This document shows, piece after piece, positions 33,016 through 45,365 of a stretch of 64,000 bases of DNA. The notes beneath the pieces are model-generated. The model had not been told where the DNA came from and searched no databases. It saw nothing but the letters and a program-made list of their open reading frames with translations. The first letter of the stretch is position 1. Each line of letters begins with the position of its first letter. A program made the translations under genes and the position numbers. The stretch spans positions 62,001 to 126,000 of the forward strand of contig NZ_LZFW01000001.1 in NCBI RefSeq assembly GCF_001676025.1, given 5' to 3'. The DNA is from Vibrio sp. UCD-FRSSP16_30 (lineage in GTDB: Bacteria; Pseudomonadota; Gammaproteobacteria; Enterobacterales; Vibrionaceae).

Positions 33016-33507
33016 ATGATTGAAGTAAATAAACCGTCTAAGGAATTGGACCGTATAGACAGAAATATTCTTAGTGAATTACAAAAAGATGGACGAATTT
33101 CTAATGTAGAACTGTCTAAGCGTGTTGGTTTATCTCCAACTCCGTGTCTGGAAAGGGTAAGACGTTTAGAGCGTCAAGGTTATATCTTAGGTTATACCGC
33201 TCAGTTAAACCCACAATATTTAGACGCCTCTCTATTAGTGTTTGTCGAAATTACACTTAATCGAGGCGCACCGGATGTATTTGAGCAATTTAATGTTGCG
33301 GTGCAAAAGCTCGATGATATTCAAGAGTGTCATTTAGTTTCGGGTGATTTTGATTATTTGTTAAAAACCCGAGTGTCAGATATGGGAGCCTATCGCAAAT
33401 TATTAGGTGATACGTTACTTCGTTTACCTGGTGTTAACGATACTCGCACTTATGTAGTGATGGAAGAAGTCAAGCAGACCAACAACCTAGTCATCAAGAC
33501 TCGTTAA
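33016..33507 (+). CDS. lrp: Leucine-responsive regulatory protein Lrp
   Basis: Global feast/famine regulator. The N-terminal HTH (residues 10-60, LDRIDRNILSELQKDGRISNVELSKRV) is followed by a RAM ligand-binding domain. Length 163 aa, against 164 in E. coli. It is followed by ftsK, lolA, rarA and serS, as in E. coli, confirming that this is the true Lrp rather than a paralogue. Two hairpins follow it. Confidence 0.96.
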   Translation: MIEVNKPSKELDRIDRNILSELQKDGRISNVELSKRVGLSPTPCLERVRRLERQGYILGYTAQLNPQYLDASLLVFVEITLNRGAPDVFEQFNVAVQKLDDIQECHLVSGDFDYLLKTRVSDMGAYRKLLGDTLLRLPGVNDTRTYVVMEEVKQTNNLVIKTR

Positions 33508-33517
33508 ATTGCTGAAT

Positions 33518-33541
33518 ACCCAAGGTTCTATTTGGGTTTTT
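33518..33541 (+). terminator. First terminator downstream of lrp
   Basis: ACCCAA and TTGGGT form a 6-bp stem with an 8-base loop, followed by TTTTAC, 10 bp after the lrp stop. Weaker than the second hairpin 30 bp further on. Confidence 0.6.
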
Positions 33542-33570
33542 ACCCTTGCATGTGTTTAAATGAAGGTTAT

Positions 33571-33601
33571 CACGGGCGACAGTTGTCGCTCGTGTCTTTT
33601 A
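33571..33601 (+). terminator. Second terminator downstream of lrp
   Basis: CACGGGCGACA GT TGTCGCTCGTG forms an 11-bp stem with one wobble pair, followed by TCTTTTAT, just before ftsK. It should insulate ftsK from lrp. Confidence 0.75.
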
Positions 33602-33622
33602 TCCGACTAAGACTCTCATGCA

Positions 33623-36600
33623 ATGGATATGTTGAAAAGAAATCCTAAAATTCGAACAGTAGTTCACACGTCTCCAAAAAAATACCAGTCTCATTTGTCA
33701 GGCATTCAGCGCCTGAGAGAAGGCTGCTTAATTATTGGAGTATTACTTGCCGTCCTAATGGCGGTGTCACTGATTTCATTTAATCCAGCCGATCCATCGT
33801 GGTCTCAGACCGCATGGGGCAGTGATGTCACCAATGCTGGTGGACTGCTTGGCGCTTGGATAGGTGATACGCTGTTATTTACCTTTGGCGTTCTGTCCTA
33901 TTTCGTCCCAGCAATTATCGTTTCGCTGTCATGGATAGTGTTTCGAAAGCGTTCGAATCCTCAATCGATTGATCTAATGCTTTGGGCAACACGCTTATTA
34001 GGCGGTGCATTGCTGATAGTCACAAGTTGTGGCCTAGCGGATCTTAACTTTGATGATATTTGGTATTTCTCATCAGGTGGGGTAGTAGGCGATGTGATCG
34101 CAAGCCTTGCTTTGCCAACGCTAAATACATTAGGTTCTACGTTAGTACTGCTGTTCTTCTGGGGTGCATCGTTTACTTTGTTTACCGGCATTTCATGGCT
34201 GTCTATGGTCGAGCACATCGGTCAAGGCACACTTTCTTTTGTCAGCTATTGCCTTAATTTTGTGCGTGGCGATAAAGAGCAAGTTATTGAACCGACTCGT
34301 CTTGATGACCAAAAATTAGTGTATGCAGATACCACACCAGATGTTGCCCCTTTAGCTGATGGTACACAAAGTCAAGACTCTGCAAATGCAGCGACTAACG
34401 GATCATCGCAAGCGAAAGACACCGACGACGCACCATACAAAATCTATATGCCAGAAGAGAGTGAAGAGGATAACTTTACTTTCAATCGCACCGATAACTT
34501 AAATGCGCCAATTGGCCAGCTAGAGCGTGATGCGCAGCTTGCCAATGATTATGTCGACTCAGATCCTTTAATGGATGAATACCCATCTATTGATGCAAAC
34601 GCCGAGCATAGCAATACTCAAGCGCCAGCGACCAATAATGTAGATGTCAGTACTGAGGGGAACTCAGGCACTACAGATATTCCGATTATTGAAGCGCCAG
34701 TGGTTACGACAGCACCAGTAATAGCAACGCCAATGAGTGAAGCGCCAATTATTGCAGCAGCATCTGTTGCTTCTAATGTTCATGGACACACTCACGATCT
34801 TGGAATGGATACCCACGCATCAGACTTTGATATTGATGAGGATGATAAAAGCACACCTAATATTTCATCCCATACTTTTGATGATGTGGAATATGACAAT
34901 GATGCTATCGAACTTGATGATGAGCCGAAGATTGCCGCAGCATCGAATCTAGATTCTGCTGTTGAAATCGCTCCTGAGTTTATTACCGAGCCAGAACACA
35001 TCACAACAGAAAACGTTGATATCAACGAGCTAGAAAGTGCACAAGCGCCGCTTTCACAAGAGAGTGCTCTAGATACAACAACACAAGAGCCCCATCATCA
35101 GCAAGTGAACTTTGAGGAAGCCCCTCAAACCATCGACAGTCAAGTTGAACAAAGCAGTTTTGAAGCTGAAACTGTTGATGCAGTAAGTGCTGATGTAAAC
35201 AATGTTGTAGCACAAAGTGCTGAAGATCATATTGTTGAGGAAGTCACTGACGCTCAAGCGTTAGCTCAGCAAGTTGCTGATGCAAGAGCGAGAGAGTCAG
35301 CATTACAAAATCCATTCTTGATGCGCCAAGATGACAATTTGCCAGTACCGACTAGCCCAATGCCTACGCTCGATCTTCTGTATCATCCAGAGAAGCGTGA
35401 AAATAATATTGATCGAGAAGCGCTGCAAAATATTGCGCGTCTTGTTGAGTCTAAGCTTGCGGATTATAAGATCAAAGCCACAGTGGTTGGCATCTTCCCC
35501 GGTCCCGTAATAACTCGATTTGAACTTGATCTTGCTCCAGGGGTCAAAGTTTCTAGAATTTCGAGTTTATCTATGGATCTAGCGCGCTCTTTATCTGCAT
35601 TGGCAGTGCGAGTAGTCGAAGTGATTCCAGGTAAGCCTTATGTGGGATTAGAGCTACCGAATATGACGCGTCAGACGGTCTTCTTGTCAGACGTAATTAA
35701 TAGCCCTCAGTTTTTGGAAAACAAATCACCAACAGCGGTGGTTCTTGGCCAAGATATTGCTGGTGATGCTGTGGTGGCTGATCTATCAAAAATGCCACAC
35801 GTATTAGTGGCAGGTACAACAGGTTCTGGTAAATCTGTTGGTGTAAACGTGATGATTCTGAGTATGTTGTACAAATCAACACCAGATGATGTTCGTTTCA
35901 TCATGATTGACCCGAAAATGCTTGAACTGTCCATTTACGAAGGTATCCCTCATCTTCTATCTGAAGTTGTTACCGATATGAAGGATGCGTCAAACGCACT
36001 TCGTTGGTGTGTGGGTGAGATGGAACGCCGTTATAAATTGATGTCGGCGATGGGCGTTCGTAACCTAAAAGGCTTTAACGATAAACTTAAAATGGCAGCA
36101 GAAGCGGGTCATCCAATCTATGATCCATTATGGCAACCGGGTGATAGCATGGACCAAGAAGCGCCACTGCTAGAAAAATTGCCTTACATTGTTGTGATTG
36201 TCGATGAGTTTGCTGACCTTATTATGGTGGTTGGTAAAAAAGTTGAAGAGCTTATTGCACGTATTGCTCAAAAAGCGCGTGCGGCAGGTATCCACCTTGT
36301 ATTAGCGACTCAGCGTCCTTCGGTTGATGTGATTACTGGCTTGATTAAAGCCAATATACCAACCCGTGTTGCGTTTACAGTGTCGACTAAGACTGACTCA
36401 AGAACGATCTTGGATCAGAGCGGCGCGGAATCACTGCTTGGTATGGGTGATATGTTGTATTTACCACCCGGTTCTAGTCACACCATTCGCGTACACGGTG
36501 CGTTTGCATCTGATGATGACGTACATGCGGTGGTTAATGATTGGAAAGCTCGCGGTAAACCACAATACATTGACGAAATTACCAAAGGTGAACCTTCACC

Positions 36601-36847
36601 TGAGACCTTGCTTCCGGGTGAAAAAATGGAAGGTGCAGAAGATACCGATCCTTTATTTGATCAGGTTGTAGAACACGTCACAGAAACCCGCCGTGGTTCT
36701 GTATCGGGTGTCCAACGTCGATTCAAGATTGGTTATAATCGTGCTGCACGTATTGTTGAACAATTAGAGGCGCAAGGCATTGTGTCCGCTCCAGGGCATA
36801 ACGGAAATCGTGAAGTGATTGCGCCACCTCCAATTAAAGATATGTAA
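33623..36847 (+). CDS. ftsK: DNA translocase FtsK
   Basis: Septum-located DNA pump that completes chromosome segregation and activates XerCD at dif. The N-terminal 210 residues have four to five transmembrane helices, followed by a long acidic, Ala/Asp/Glu-rich low-complexity linker (about residues 215-560). The motor has the Walker A motif [13 protein letters not shown] near residue 731 and Walker [14 protein letters not shown]. The C-terminal gamma winged-helix ([27 protein letters not shown], which in E. coli reads KOPS) is intact. At 1074 aa it is shorter than E. coli FtsK (1329) because of the linker. The start is uncertain: no clear Shine-Dalgarno precedes it, and a second ATG lies two codons on. 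Confidence 0.95.
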   Translation: MDMLKRNPKIRTVVHTSPKKYQSHLSGIQRLREGCLIIGVLLAVLMAVSLISFNPADPSWSQTAWGSDVTNAGGLLGAWIGDTLLFTFGVLSYFVPAIIVSLSWIVFRKRSNPQSIDLMLWATRLLGGALLIVTSCGLADLNFDDIWYFSSGGVVGDVIASLALPTLNTLGSTLVLLFFWGASFTLFTGISWLSMVEHIGQGTLSFVSYCLNFVRGDKEQVIEPTRLDDQKLVYADTTPDVAPLADGTQSQDSANAATNGSSQAKDTDDAPYKIYMPEESEEDNFTFNRTDNLNAPIGQLERDAQLANDYVDSDPLMDEYPSIDANAEHSNTQAPATNNVDVSTEGNSGTTDIPIIEAPVVTTAPVIATPMSEAPIIAAASVASNVHGHTHDLGMDTHASDFDIDEDDKSTPNISSHTFDDVEYDNDAIELDDEPKIAAASNLDSAVEIAPEFITEPEHITTENVDINELESAQAPLSQESALDTTTQEPHHQQVNFEEAPQTIDSQVEQSSFEAETVDAVSADVNNVVAQSAEDHIVEEVTDAQALAQQVADARARESALQNPFLMRQDDNLPVPTSPMPTLDLLYHPEKRENNIDREALQNIARLVESKLADYKIKATVVGIFPGPVITRFELDLAPGVKVSRISSLSMDLARSLSALAVRVVEVIPGKPYVGLELPNMTRQTVFLSDVINSPQFLENKSPTAVVLGQDIAGDAVVADLSKMPHVLVAGTTGSGKSVGVNVMILSMLYKSTPDDVRFIMIDPKMLELSIYEGIPHLLSEVVTDMKDASNALRWCVGEMERRYKLMSAMGVRNLKGFNDKLKMAAEAGHPIYDPLWQPGDSMDQEAPLLEKLPYIVVIVDEFADLIMVVGKKVEELIARIAQKARAAGIHLVLATQRPSVDVITGLIKANIPTRVAFTVSTKTDSRTILDQSGAESLLGMGDMLYLPPGSSHTIRVHGAFASDDDVHAVVNDWKARGKPQYIDEITKGEPSPETLLPGEKMEGAEDTDPLFDQVVEHVTETRRGSVSGVQRRFKIGYNRAARIVEQLEAQGIVSAPGHNGNREVIAPPPIKDM

Positions 36848-36885
36848 TGGGCCTGCTAGGCCCTACATTTAGAGATAACGTTTAT

Positions 36886-37488
36886 ATGAAAAAACTTTTA
36901 GTCAGTGTTTTGGTTTTTGCTTCAGGTGTGGCTTTTGCTAATCCTCAGCAACAACTTGTTCAACGTCTTGATAAAACAGATGGTTTTACCGCGCAGTTTG
37001 ATCAAACAGTGATTAGCCCAGACAATGATGTGGTGATGCAAGGAACGGGTACGGTCGAAATTGCTAGACCGAGCATGTTCCGTTGGTCAACCAATACTCC
37101 AGATGAAAACCTGTTGGTTTCTGATGGCAAAACCTTGTGGTACTACAGCCCGTTTATTGAGCAGGTGAGTATTTATAAACAAGAGCAGGCCACTGAGCAA
37201 ACGCCTTTTGTTTTATTGACTCGTAATAAAGCCAGTGATTGGGACAAGTACAATGTTGAGCAAAAGGGCGATCGCTTTACCTTAACTCCGACAGACAAAA
37301 CCTCAACTCAAGGTCAATTCCAACTGGATATTGATAAAGCGGGTGAGATTTCTGGCTTTAATGTGATTGAGCAAGATGGTCAACGCAGCAAATTTACTTT
37401 TAATCACTATCGCTCTGAAGTGTCACCAAAAAGTCGATTTGTCTTTAGTATCCCTAATGGGGTCGAAGTTGACGATCAGCGTAATTAA
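36886..37488 (+). CDS. lolA: Outer-membrane lipoprotein carrier LolA
   Basis: Periplasmic chaperone that ferries lipoproteins from LolCDE to LolB. I start it at 36886: the longest frame overlaps ftsK by one base and adds 13 residues, whereas [18 protein letters not shown] is a clean signal peptide. Mature features are [11 protein letters not shown] and [21 protein letters not shown]. Total 200 aa. It is probably co-transcribed with ftsK and rarA. Confidence 0.94.
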   Translation: MKKLLVSVLVFASGVAFANPQQQLVQRLDKTDGFTAQFDQTVISPDNDVVMQGTGTVEIARPSMFRWSTNTPDENLLVSDGKTLWYYSPFIEQVSIYKQEQATEQTPFVLLTRNKASDWDKYNVEQKGDRFTLTPTDKTSTQGQFQLDIDKAGEISGFNVIEQDGQRSKFTFNHYRSEVSPKSRFVFSIPNGVEVDDQRN

Positions 37489-37528
37489 GCAACAAAATAA
37501 TGTACGCAATAGAACGTAAGCGGCAATC

Positions 37529-38875
37529 ATGAGTAATATGCAGTTTGATTTTTCCTCGGGCGATGACTTTCGCCCATTGGCCGCGCGTATGCGTCCTAGA
37601 ACGCTAGAAGAGTATATCGGTCAGCAACATATCCTAAGTGCTGAAAAACCTCTCTATCGAGCGCTACAAGCAGGCCAACTGCACTCTATGATCCTTTGGG
37701 GACCTCCGGGGACGGGGAAAACTACATTGGCCGAAGTCGCCGCAAGTTATGCCGATGCCAGAGTAGAGCGCGTCTCTGCGGTCACCTCTGGCGTAAAAGA
37801 CATTCGCGCGGCGATAGAAAAAGCCCGCGAAAATAAAATGGCAGGTATGCGTACTTTGCTGTTTGTCGATGAGGTACATCGCTTTAATAAAAGCCAGCAA
37901 GATGCCTTTTTACCTCATATCGAAGATGGCACGATTACTTTTATCGGCGCAACCACCGAAAACCCTTCTTTTGAATTAAACAACGCTTTGTTATCCAGAG
38001 CGCGTGTATACAAATTACGCTCGTTAACCACTCAAGATATTGAGCTGGTTATTGCGCAAGCACTCAATGATAAAGAGCGTGGTCTTGGTCAACTGCAAGC
38101 TGAATTTATCGATGAAAGTGATAAGCGCTTAGCTGAGCTTGTCAGTGGTGATGCGCGGATGGCGCTGAACTATCTGGAATTGCTGTTTGATATGGCACCA
38201 GAAAAAAATAAGGTTAAGCAGATAGACCTTGAGCTATTAGCTCAAGTTGTCGGCTCTAAAGTGGCCCGTTTTGATAATAAGGGTGATATTTGGTATGACC
38301 TTATTTCGGCGGTGCACAAATCCATTCGTGGTTCTAACCCTGATGGGGCGCTGTATTGGAGTGCTCGCATGATTAAAGCGGGTTGCGATCCTTTATACAT
38401 TGCGCGTCGATTACTGGCTATTGCCTCAGAAGACATTGGCAATGCCGATCCGCGAGCGATGCAAGTAGCGATCAGTGCTTGGGATTGCTTTACCCGCATA
38501 GGTCCTGCGGAAGGTGAGCGCGCCTTGGCTCAAGCCGTCGTCTATTTAGCCTGCGCACCCAAAAGTAATGCCGTTTACAAAGCATGGAAGCAAGCTTTGC
38601 AAGATGCAGATGAGACTTCAGAGTTAGAAGTTCCTTCTCATCTGCGCAACGCGCCAACAAAATTGATGCAAGATCTTGGTTATGGGGAAGGGTATCGATA
38701 TGCCCACGATGAACCGGGAGCGTACGCCGCAGGGGAATGTTATTTCCCCCCAGAGCTAAGTGATACTCGTTACTATTTTCCTGAAAACCGCGGCTTAGAA
38801 GGCAAAATTGCTGAAAAGCTGAACTATCTTCATTCATTAGATGAAAAAAGCCGACAAAAGCGCTACAAAAAGTAG
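37529..38875 (+). CDS. rarA: Replication-associated recombination protein A
   Basis: AAA+ ATPase acting at stalled replication forks (YcaJ/MgsA, WRNIP1 family). Walker [13 protein letters not shown] is near residue 56, Walker [19 protein letters not shown] follows, and the C-terminal tetramerisation region includes [14 protein letters not shown]. Length 448 aa. It lies between lolA and serS, as in E. coli. Confidence 0.95.
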   Translation: MSNMQFDFSSGDDFRPLAARMRPRTLEEYIGQQHILSAEKPLYRALQAGQLHSMILWGPPGTGKTTLAEVAASYADARVERVSAVTSGVKDIRAAIEKARENKMAGMRTLLFVDEVHRFNKSQQDAFLPHIEDGTITFIGATTENPSFELNNALLSRARVYKLRSLTTQDIELVIAQALNDKERGLGQLQAEFIDESDKRLAELVSGDARMALNYLELLFDMAPEKNKVKQIDLELLAQVVGSKVARFDNKGDIWYDLISAVHKSIRGSNPDGALYWSARMIKAGCDPLYIARRLLAIASEDIGNADPRAMQVAISAWDCFTRIGPAEGERALAQAVVYLACAPKSNAVYKAWKQALQDADETSELEVPSHLRNAPTKLMQDLGYGEGYRYAHDEPGAYAAGECYFPPELSDTRYYFPENRGLEGKIAEKLNYLHSLDEKSRQKRYKK

Positions 38876-38941
38876 TGGTTTTTAGATATCTTTGTTCGAT
38901 TAAAATTTTCCCATGTTTAGCTCCTTGAGAGTTATCGTTAA

Positions 38942-40267
<1,326 letters not shown>

Positions 40268-40281
40268 TTGTGTAGAATAAA

Positions 40282-40310
40282 CAAAGGTCAGCTATCTAGC
40301 TGGCCTTTTT
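40282..40310 (+). terminator. Rho-independent terminator of serS
   Basis: AAAGGTCAGCT ATCT AGCTGGCCTTT followed by a T-run: eleven pairs with one wobble, 15 bp after the serS stop. Confidence 0.92.
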
Positions 40311-40417
40311 TATGTCAAAAATAACCTAATAAGTCGCTTTTATTCAGCCCCATTAATCATTTACTGCTATGTTTAATTCATTGTTTTAAATGTAGATTTA
40401 ACTTAAATGAGGTTCTT

Positions 40418-40870
40418 ATGGATGAGAAGAAGAAAGGCTTAGAGTATTTTAGTACCCCACAAAAATTATTCGTTGGTTATACACTGGCGATTTTAGTGGA
40501 TTTGACGGTTTTAAACTTATTGGATGAATTTTGGCATTACGTCCATATTTCATCATTTATCGTGTCACTTGGCGCGGCGATTTTATTGCAGTTGTTACTC
40601 AAACTATCCATTGGTTTAGAGCATAAGCTGGCTAACTACTTCAAATCAAAACCGGGCACCGCCCCTAAAGTCTATCGCGGAATTAGTACTTACATTATTT
40701 TGGTAGGCTCTAAATTTGTCATGTTAGGCGCAATTGATCTTGTGTTTGGTGACGCCGTTTCGTTTAGCGGACCTTATAACGGTATCGTGGCGTTCTTTGG
40801 TGTGGTATTTGCCATTATGATTGCTGAAGCGATAGTCGGTAAAATTTACGTCGCCTTGGGCGATGATTAA
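40418..40870 (+). CDS. Small integral membrane protein, unknown function
   Basis: Protein of 150 aa with about four hydrophobic helices (near residues 18-36, 44-64, 88-106 and 118-142) and a charged N-terminus. GAGG precedes the ATG. No catalytic or binding motif is visible and I cannot name the family. It stands alone between serS (terminated) and the convergent bioA. Confidence 0.75.
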   Translation: MDEKKKGLEYFSTPQKLFVGYTLAILVDLTVLNLLDEFWHYVHISSFIVSLGAAILLQLLLKLSIGLEHKLANYFKSKPGTAPKVYRGISTYIILVGSKFVMLGAIDLVFGDAVSFSGPYNGIVAFFGVVFAIMIAEAIVGKIYVALGDD

Positions 40871-40899
40871 CGCTCATCTCATAGCGTAAGATTAGGAAA

Positions 40900-40931
40900 G
40901 GGTATTGGAAGTGACACTTGCTCCAATACCC
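40900..40931. repeat. Hairpin between convergent genes
   Basis: GGGTATTGGA and TCCAATACCC are exact inverted copies around a 12-base loop. On the minus strand the right arm is followed by TTTCC, so it could serve as a weak bioA terminator. The right arm merges into the (AATACCC) tandem repeat. Confidence 0.5.
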
Positions 40932-40948
40932 AATACCCAATACCCAAT
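40925..40948 (+). repeat. Heptamer tandem repeat (AATACCC)3
   Basis: Three perfect units of AATACCC plus AAT, located 8 bp beyond the bioA stop between convergent genes. Confidence 0.85.
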
Positions 40949-40955
40949 GAGATAG

Positions 40956-42236
40956 CTAGCGTATAAATAACGCTTCATTTTGTAGGGCGCTTTCTATGGC
41001 AAAAATCAGTTGTTGTAGCGACTCTTTTTCAATAATGAAGGGGGGCATGATGTAAATCAGCTTGCCAAAAGGGCGGATCCACACGCCTTGCTCGACAAAG
41101 TGAGCTTGTATCTTTTCCATATTGACTGGGTGAGTGGTTTCGACCACGCCAATAGCGCCTAACACTCGAACATCTTTGACTAACGGATAATCTCGCAGTG
41201 TCGCTAAGCCTTGGGATAACTGAGATTCTATGCTCTTAACTTGCTGTTGCCATGCACCACTTTGTAAAATCGTTAAGCTGGCGCAGGCCACAGCGCAAGC
41301 CAATGGATTGCCCATAAAGGTGGGTCCATGCATAAAGCATCCCGCTTCACTGCTGCAAACGGTATTGGCAACTTTGGGCGTAGTTAAGGTGGCAGATAAT
41401 GTCATATATCCGCCAGTTAAGGCTTTCCCAACACATAAAATATCAGGCTCAATGGCAGCGTGTTCAACGGCAAACATTTTTCCCGTACGACCAAATCCCG
41501 TGGCAATCTCGTCAGCAATCAGCAATATCCCATATTGATCGCAAAGCTCACGCACTCGCTTTAAATAGGTCGGATGATAAAGGCGCATCCCGCCTGCGCC
41601 TTGCACTATCGGTTCTAAAATAATGCCGGCTATATCTTGGTGATGCACAGCCAGTGTGTCGCGCATAGGTTGAATGTCGCGCTCATCCCAAGGGTCAAAG
41701 AAACCGCATTGTGGTGAATCGACAAAAATATGCTCAGGTAAAAAACCTTTATATAAAGAATGCATTGAATTATCAGGATCGGTGACAGACATCGCCGCAA
41801 AAGTGTCGCCATGATAACCGTGACGTAGGGTCAGAAACTTAGGGCGAGTTTCACCTAACGAATGCCAATATTGCAACGCCATTTTCAAGCTTACTTCCAC
41901 CGCAACGGAACCCGAATCGGCTAAAAAAATGTGCTCAAGATTATTGGGCGCTAAATCGAGCAGCTTTTTGCCAAGCTCAATAGCTGGTTCATGAGTGATT
42001 CCGCCAAACATCACATGCGACATTCGATCAATTTGCTGGTGGGCGGCTTGATTAAGTTGCGGGTGGCAATAACCATGAATTGCAGACCACCAAGAAGACA
42101 TACCATCGATTAACATCGAGCCATCTTCTAAGGTTAATTTTACCCCCGAAGCACTAGTAACAGGGTAACAAGTAAGAGGCGAGATGGTTGAGGTATACGG
42201 GTGCCAAAGGTGGTTCTTATCAAAGCTTAAATCCAT
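40956..42236 (-). CDS. bioA: Adenosylmethionine-8-amino-7-oxononanoate aminotransferase
   Basis: PLP-dependent DAPA synthase of biotin biosynthesis. I start it at 42236 ([16 protein letters not shown]), the usual BioA N-terminus; the longer frame adds 14 residues. The PLP lysine is in [16 protein letters not shown], and [11 protein letters not shown] carries the cofactor Asp. Length 426 aa. It is divergent from bioBFCD over a shared operator region, the classic arrangement. Confidence 0.96.
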   Translation of the reverse strand: MDLSFDKNHLWHPYTSTISPLTCYPVTSASGVKLTLEDGSMLIDGMSSWWSAIHGYCHPQLNQAAHQQIDRMSHVMFGGITHEPAIELGKKLLDLAPNNLEHIFLADSGSVAVEVSLKMALQYWHSLGETRPKFLTLRHGYHGDTFAAMSVTDPDNSMHSLYKGFLPEHIFVDSPQCGFFDPWDERDIQPMRDTLAVHHQDIAGIILEPIVQGAGGMRLYHPTYLKRVRELCDQYGILLIADEIATGFGRTGKMFAVEHAAIEPDILCVGKALTGGYMTLSATLTTPKVANTVCSSEAGCFMHGPTFMGNPLACAVACASLTILQSGAWQQQVKSIESQLSQGLATLRDYPLVKDVRVLGAIGVVETTHPVNMEKIQAHFVEQGVWIRPFGKLIYIMPPFIIEKESLQQLIFAIESALQNEALFIR

Positions 42237-42268
42237 AAATGAGCTCAAATTGTTTAATTTATAATCAC

Positions 42269-42301
42269 TAGTAAACAAAGTTAACTTTGTTTTGTTGACA
42301 G
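42269..42301. promoter_or_regulatory. bioA/bioB control region with candidate BirA operator
   Basis: TAGTAAACA (42269-42277) and TGTTGACAG (42293-42301) are inverted half-sites 15 bp apart, fitting the BirA pattern TTGTAAACC-N15/16-GGTTTACAA. A perfect 20-bp palindrome AAACAAAGTTAACTTTGTTT sits between and over them (42273-42292). The right half-site overlaps a consensus TTGACA (42295-42300), which with TAGACT (42317-42322) at 16-bp spacing makes the likely bioB promoter. Confidence 0.7.
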
Positions 42302-42356
42302 TGTATCCCTTCGGGTTAGACTAGCCAAGCATCAGACCGTTAAAAAGGATAACAGC

Positions 42357-43409
42357 GTGGAAGTTCGTCATGATTGGACAGTTCAAGAGGTCCAGCAATT
42401 ACTCAATCTCCCTTTTATGGACTTGCTTTATCAAGCACAGACCGTTCATCGTCAGCATCAGCAGCATAATTATGTTCAGGTAAGTACGCTTCTTTCTATT
42501 AAGACAGGCGCTTGTCCTGAGGACTGTAAGTATTGTCCGCAAAGTGCTCACTATCGCACTGATGTGGATAAAGAGCGTTTGATGGAAGTGGAGCGCGTAT
42601 TAGAAGCGGCGGAAAAAGCCAAGAGCTCAGGTTCGACTCGTTTTTGTATGGGCGCGGCTTGGAAAAACCCTAAAGCGCGAGATATGCCTCTTTTGACGGA
42701 TATGATCAAAGGCGTTAAGTCACTGGGTTTAGAAACCTGCATGACACTTGGTATGTTGACCCCCGATCAAGCATCGGAGCTTTCAACAGCTGGCCTTGAT
42801 TACTACAACCATAACTTAGACACTTCTCCTGAGTACTACGGCAACATCATTACTACTCGTACCTATCAAGACCGTTTAGATACCTTGTCTCATGTGCGTG
42901 ATGCGGGAATGAAAATTTGTTCAGGTGGCATCATTGGCTTAGGTGAAGGTTCCGCAGACAGAGCTGGTTTATTGGTTGAGTTAGCTAATCTTCCTGTACA
43001 ACCTGAAAGTGTGCCTATCAACATGCTGGTTAAAGTCAAAGGCACGCCTTTGCAAGATGTCGAAGATGTTGATCCATTTGAGTTTATTAAATTAATCGCC
43101 ATTGCGCGCATTATCATGCCTGAATCTGCCGTGCGTCTTTCTGCGGGTAGAGAAAGCATGAATGAGCAAATGCAGGCGCTATGTTTTATGGCCGGTGCAA
43201 ACTCTATCTTTTATGGATGTAAGCTACTGACTACGCCAAATCCGGATGAAGACAGTGATATGCAGTTATTTAAAAAGCTGGGTATCAATACTGTTGCAAC
43301 CAGTCAAAAGCCAGATGAAATTCAAGAGATGGAACTGCTTGAAGAGGTGAATGAGCGCGTTGCAGCAAGACCAACCAAAGATGACATCTTTTACGATGCC
43401 ACTGTTTGA
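42357..43409 (+). CDS. bioB: Biotin synthase
   Basis: Radical SAM enzyme inserting sulfur into dethiobiotin. The CxxxCxxC cluster ligands are Cys53, Cys57 and Cys60 ([13 protein letters not shown]), the same numbers as in E. coli. Start codon is GTG at 42357 with AAGGATAACAGC upstream. Length 350 aa. First gene of bioBFCD, with bioF overlapping its 3' end. Confidence 0.97.
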   Translation: MEVRHDWTVQEVQQLLNLPFMDLLYQAQTVHRQHQQHNYVQVSTLLSIKTGACPEDCKYCPQSAHYRTDVDKERLMEVERVLEAAEKAKSSGSTRFCMGAAWKNPKARDMPLLTDMIKGVKSLGLETCMTLGMLTPDQASELSTAGLDYYNHNLDTSPEYYGNIITTRTYQDRLDTLSHVRDAGMKICSGGIIGLGEGSADRAGLLVELANLPVQPESVPINMLVKVKGTPLQDVEDVDPFEFIKLIAIARIIMPESAVRLSAGRESMNEQMQALCFMAGANSIFYGCKLLTTPNPDEDSDMQLFKKLGINTVATSQKPDEIQEMELLEEVNERVAARPTKDDIFYDATV

Positions 43410-44565
43410 GTCTCGAATTAAACAAGCCTTGTCTACTCGTAAGCAGCAAGGCTTAACTCGAACTATTACCCCAACTATCGCCGGAAATACCGACACCATC
43501 CTCCTTAATCAGCAATCATTCATTAACTTCTCTAGCAATGATTATTTAGGGCTTGCCGATGATGAAGCACTAAAGCAAAGCTGGGCGAGCGCGATCAATG
43601 AATATGGGGTTGGCAGTGCTTCATCACCGATGGTGACAGGGCATAGTATTGCTCATCAACAATTACAGCAGACGTTGTGTGATTGGTTAGGCTATGAGCA
43701 AGCGGTATTGTTTAACTCTGGTTTTAGCGCCAATCAAGCGGCGTTATTTACTCTGCTACAAAAAGACGACAACCTGCTACAAGACAAGCTCAATCATGCC
43801 TCATTGATGGAAGCGGGTATGTTAAGCCCTGCCAAAATGCAGCGCTTCGCGCATAATGATACCCAAAGACTACAGCGCTTATTGCATAAAACTGGCCCCA
43901 GTTTAGTGGTTACTGAAGGCGTATTTAGCATGGATGGTGATACGGCCCCAATCAATGAGATTAACGCTTTATGTCAACAGAGTGGATCATGGCTGATGGT
44001 CGATGATGCGCATGGTATTGGTGTACTTGGTGATGAGGGACGTGGCAGTTGCGCTGCTGAAAATATTCATCCTCAACTATTAATCGTGACCTTTGGTAAA
44101 GCCATTGGCGTCCAAGGGGCGGCGATTTTATGTGATGACGTCACCGCAGACTATTTGCGTCAATACGCGCGTCATTTTGTGTATTCGACTGCCATGCCTG
44201 CTGCGCAAGCGGTCGCTGTGAGCAAATCTATTGAACTTATCCGTACTCAGCAATGGCGTCGAGACCATCTAGACAGTTTGCAACAGCACTATCATCAATC
44301 CATCTCTCATCTGCCTGGCTTTATTGAAACACAGACCCCAATCAAGCCTTATTTAGCCGGCAGTTCACAACGAGCTATGCAACTTGCTAGCCATTTACGC
44401 CAGCAAGGAATTTGGGCAACGGCAATCAGACCGCCTACGGTAGCTAAAGGCAAAGCTAGGATTCGCATTACGCTGTCAGCTAAACATCAATATCAACAAA
44501 TAGATGCATTGGCGCAAAGCATAGAGCAGTTCGAGTTAAAGACAGTCAGTGAGGACGCATTGTGA
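43396..44565 (+). CDS. bioF: 8-amino-7-oxononanoate synthase
   Basis: PLP enzyme condensing pimeloyl-ACP with alanine. The PLP lysine is in [14 protein letters not shown], with [11 protein letters not shown] upstream. The start is uncertain: ATGs at 43351, 43381 and 43396 are in frame. I choose 43396 ([15 protein letters not shown]), because it aligns best with BioF N-termini and gives 389 aa; it overlaps the bioB end by 14 bp, so translation is coupled. Confidence 0.94.
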   Translation: MPLFESRIKQALSTRKQQGLTRTITPTIAGNTDTILLNQQSFINFSSNDYLGLADDEALKQSWASAINEYGVGSASSPMVTGHSIAHQQLQQTLCDWLGYEQAVLFNSGFSANQAALFTLLQKDDNLLQDKLNHASLMEAGMLSPAKMQRFAHNDTQRLQRLLHKTGPSLVVTEGVFSMDGDTAPINEINALCQQSGSWLMVDDAHGIGVLGDEGRGSCAAENIHPQLLIVTFGKAIGVQGAAILCDDVTADYLRQYARHFVYSTAMPAAQAVAVSKSIELIRTQQWRRDHLDSLQQHYHQSISHLPGFIETQTPIKPYLAGSSQRAMQLASHLRQQGIWATAIRPPTVAKGKARIRITLSAKHQYQQIDALAQSIEQFELKTVSEDAL

Positions 44566-45365
44566 GTTTAGCGATGATGAAGTCAAAGGTGGATGTCACT
44601 GCGCACAAACTGGCGATAGCCGATGCGTTTGGCCGCGCGGCGGGGCACTATGATAAGCATGCTCAGTTTCAGCGAGATGTGGTTGATACTTTACTGAGCG
44701 ATCTGCCACTTTGTTTAAGCGGTTATCGCATTTTGGATGTGGGTTGTGGCACTGGCTACTTTACGGAGCAACTGATTTTGCGCGGCGCGAGTGTGGTTGC
44801 TTTGGATTTATCCGAGAAAATGTTAGATCAGGCGCGACTACGCTGTGCAGATAAAGCCACTTATTGTATTGGTGATGCTGAATCACTGCCATTTGCCGAT
44901 GAAGAGTTTGATGTTGCGGTTTCAAGTTTAGCTTTGCAGTGGTGTGTTGATTTAAGCGTCCCATTATCAGAGTTGCTTCGAGTCATTAAGCCAACGGGCA
45001 GCGCGCTATTTTCTACCTTAGTAGATGGCTCGTTATTTGAGCTGCGCAAAGCTTGGTCTGCGGTTGATCAATATCAACATGTGAAACAGTTCATTGAGCA
45101 AAATCAGGTAAATATTGCGTTGGCTCAAGCAGGCAGTCAAAGCTATCACTTAGACTACAAGCTCATGACGTATTGGTATGACAGTGCTTTTGACCTAATG
45201 AAAGATCTTAAAGGCATTGGCGCAACTCAAATTGGTGGACGCTCTCAAGGTCTGACCAAGAAAAGCACCTTGCTTAAAGTTGAGCAGGCATACCAAGACC
45301 TTTTTCAACACCATCTCAGATTACCGGCAACTTATAGAGTGTGCCTAGGGCGAATTAACAAATGA
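44562..45365 (+). CDS. bioC: Malonyl-ACP O-methyltransferase
   Basis: Methylates malonyl-ACP to start pimeloyl synthesis on the fatty-acid pathway. The SAM motif [16 protein letters not shown] is near residue 57. The GTG start at 44562 overlaps the bioF stop and has GAGG upstream; in-frame ATGs at 44574 and 44577 are alternatives. Length 267 aa. No bioH lies in the window; the demethylating esterase must be elsewhere. Confidence 0.93.
   Translation: MSLAMMKSKVDVTAHKLAIADAFGRAAGHYDKHAQFQRDVVDTLLSDLPLCLSGYRILDVGCGTGYFTEQLILRGASVVALDLSEKMLDQARLRCADKATYCIGDAESLPFADEEFDVAVSSLALQWCVDLSVPLSELLRVIKPTGSALFSTLVDGSLFELRKAWSAVDQYQHVKQFIEQNQVNIALAQAGSQSYHLDYKLMTYWYDSAFDLMKDLKGIGATQIGGRSQGLTKKSTLLKVEQAYQDLFQHHLRLPATYRVCLGRINK

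Noticed and set aside
45346..45355. CTAGGGCGAA near the end of bioC as a third copy of the repeat
   Set aside because: Only the first ten bases match the element; the following sequence is normal bioC coding sequence, so this is a chance match.
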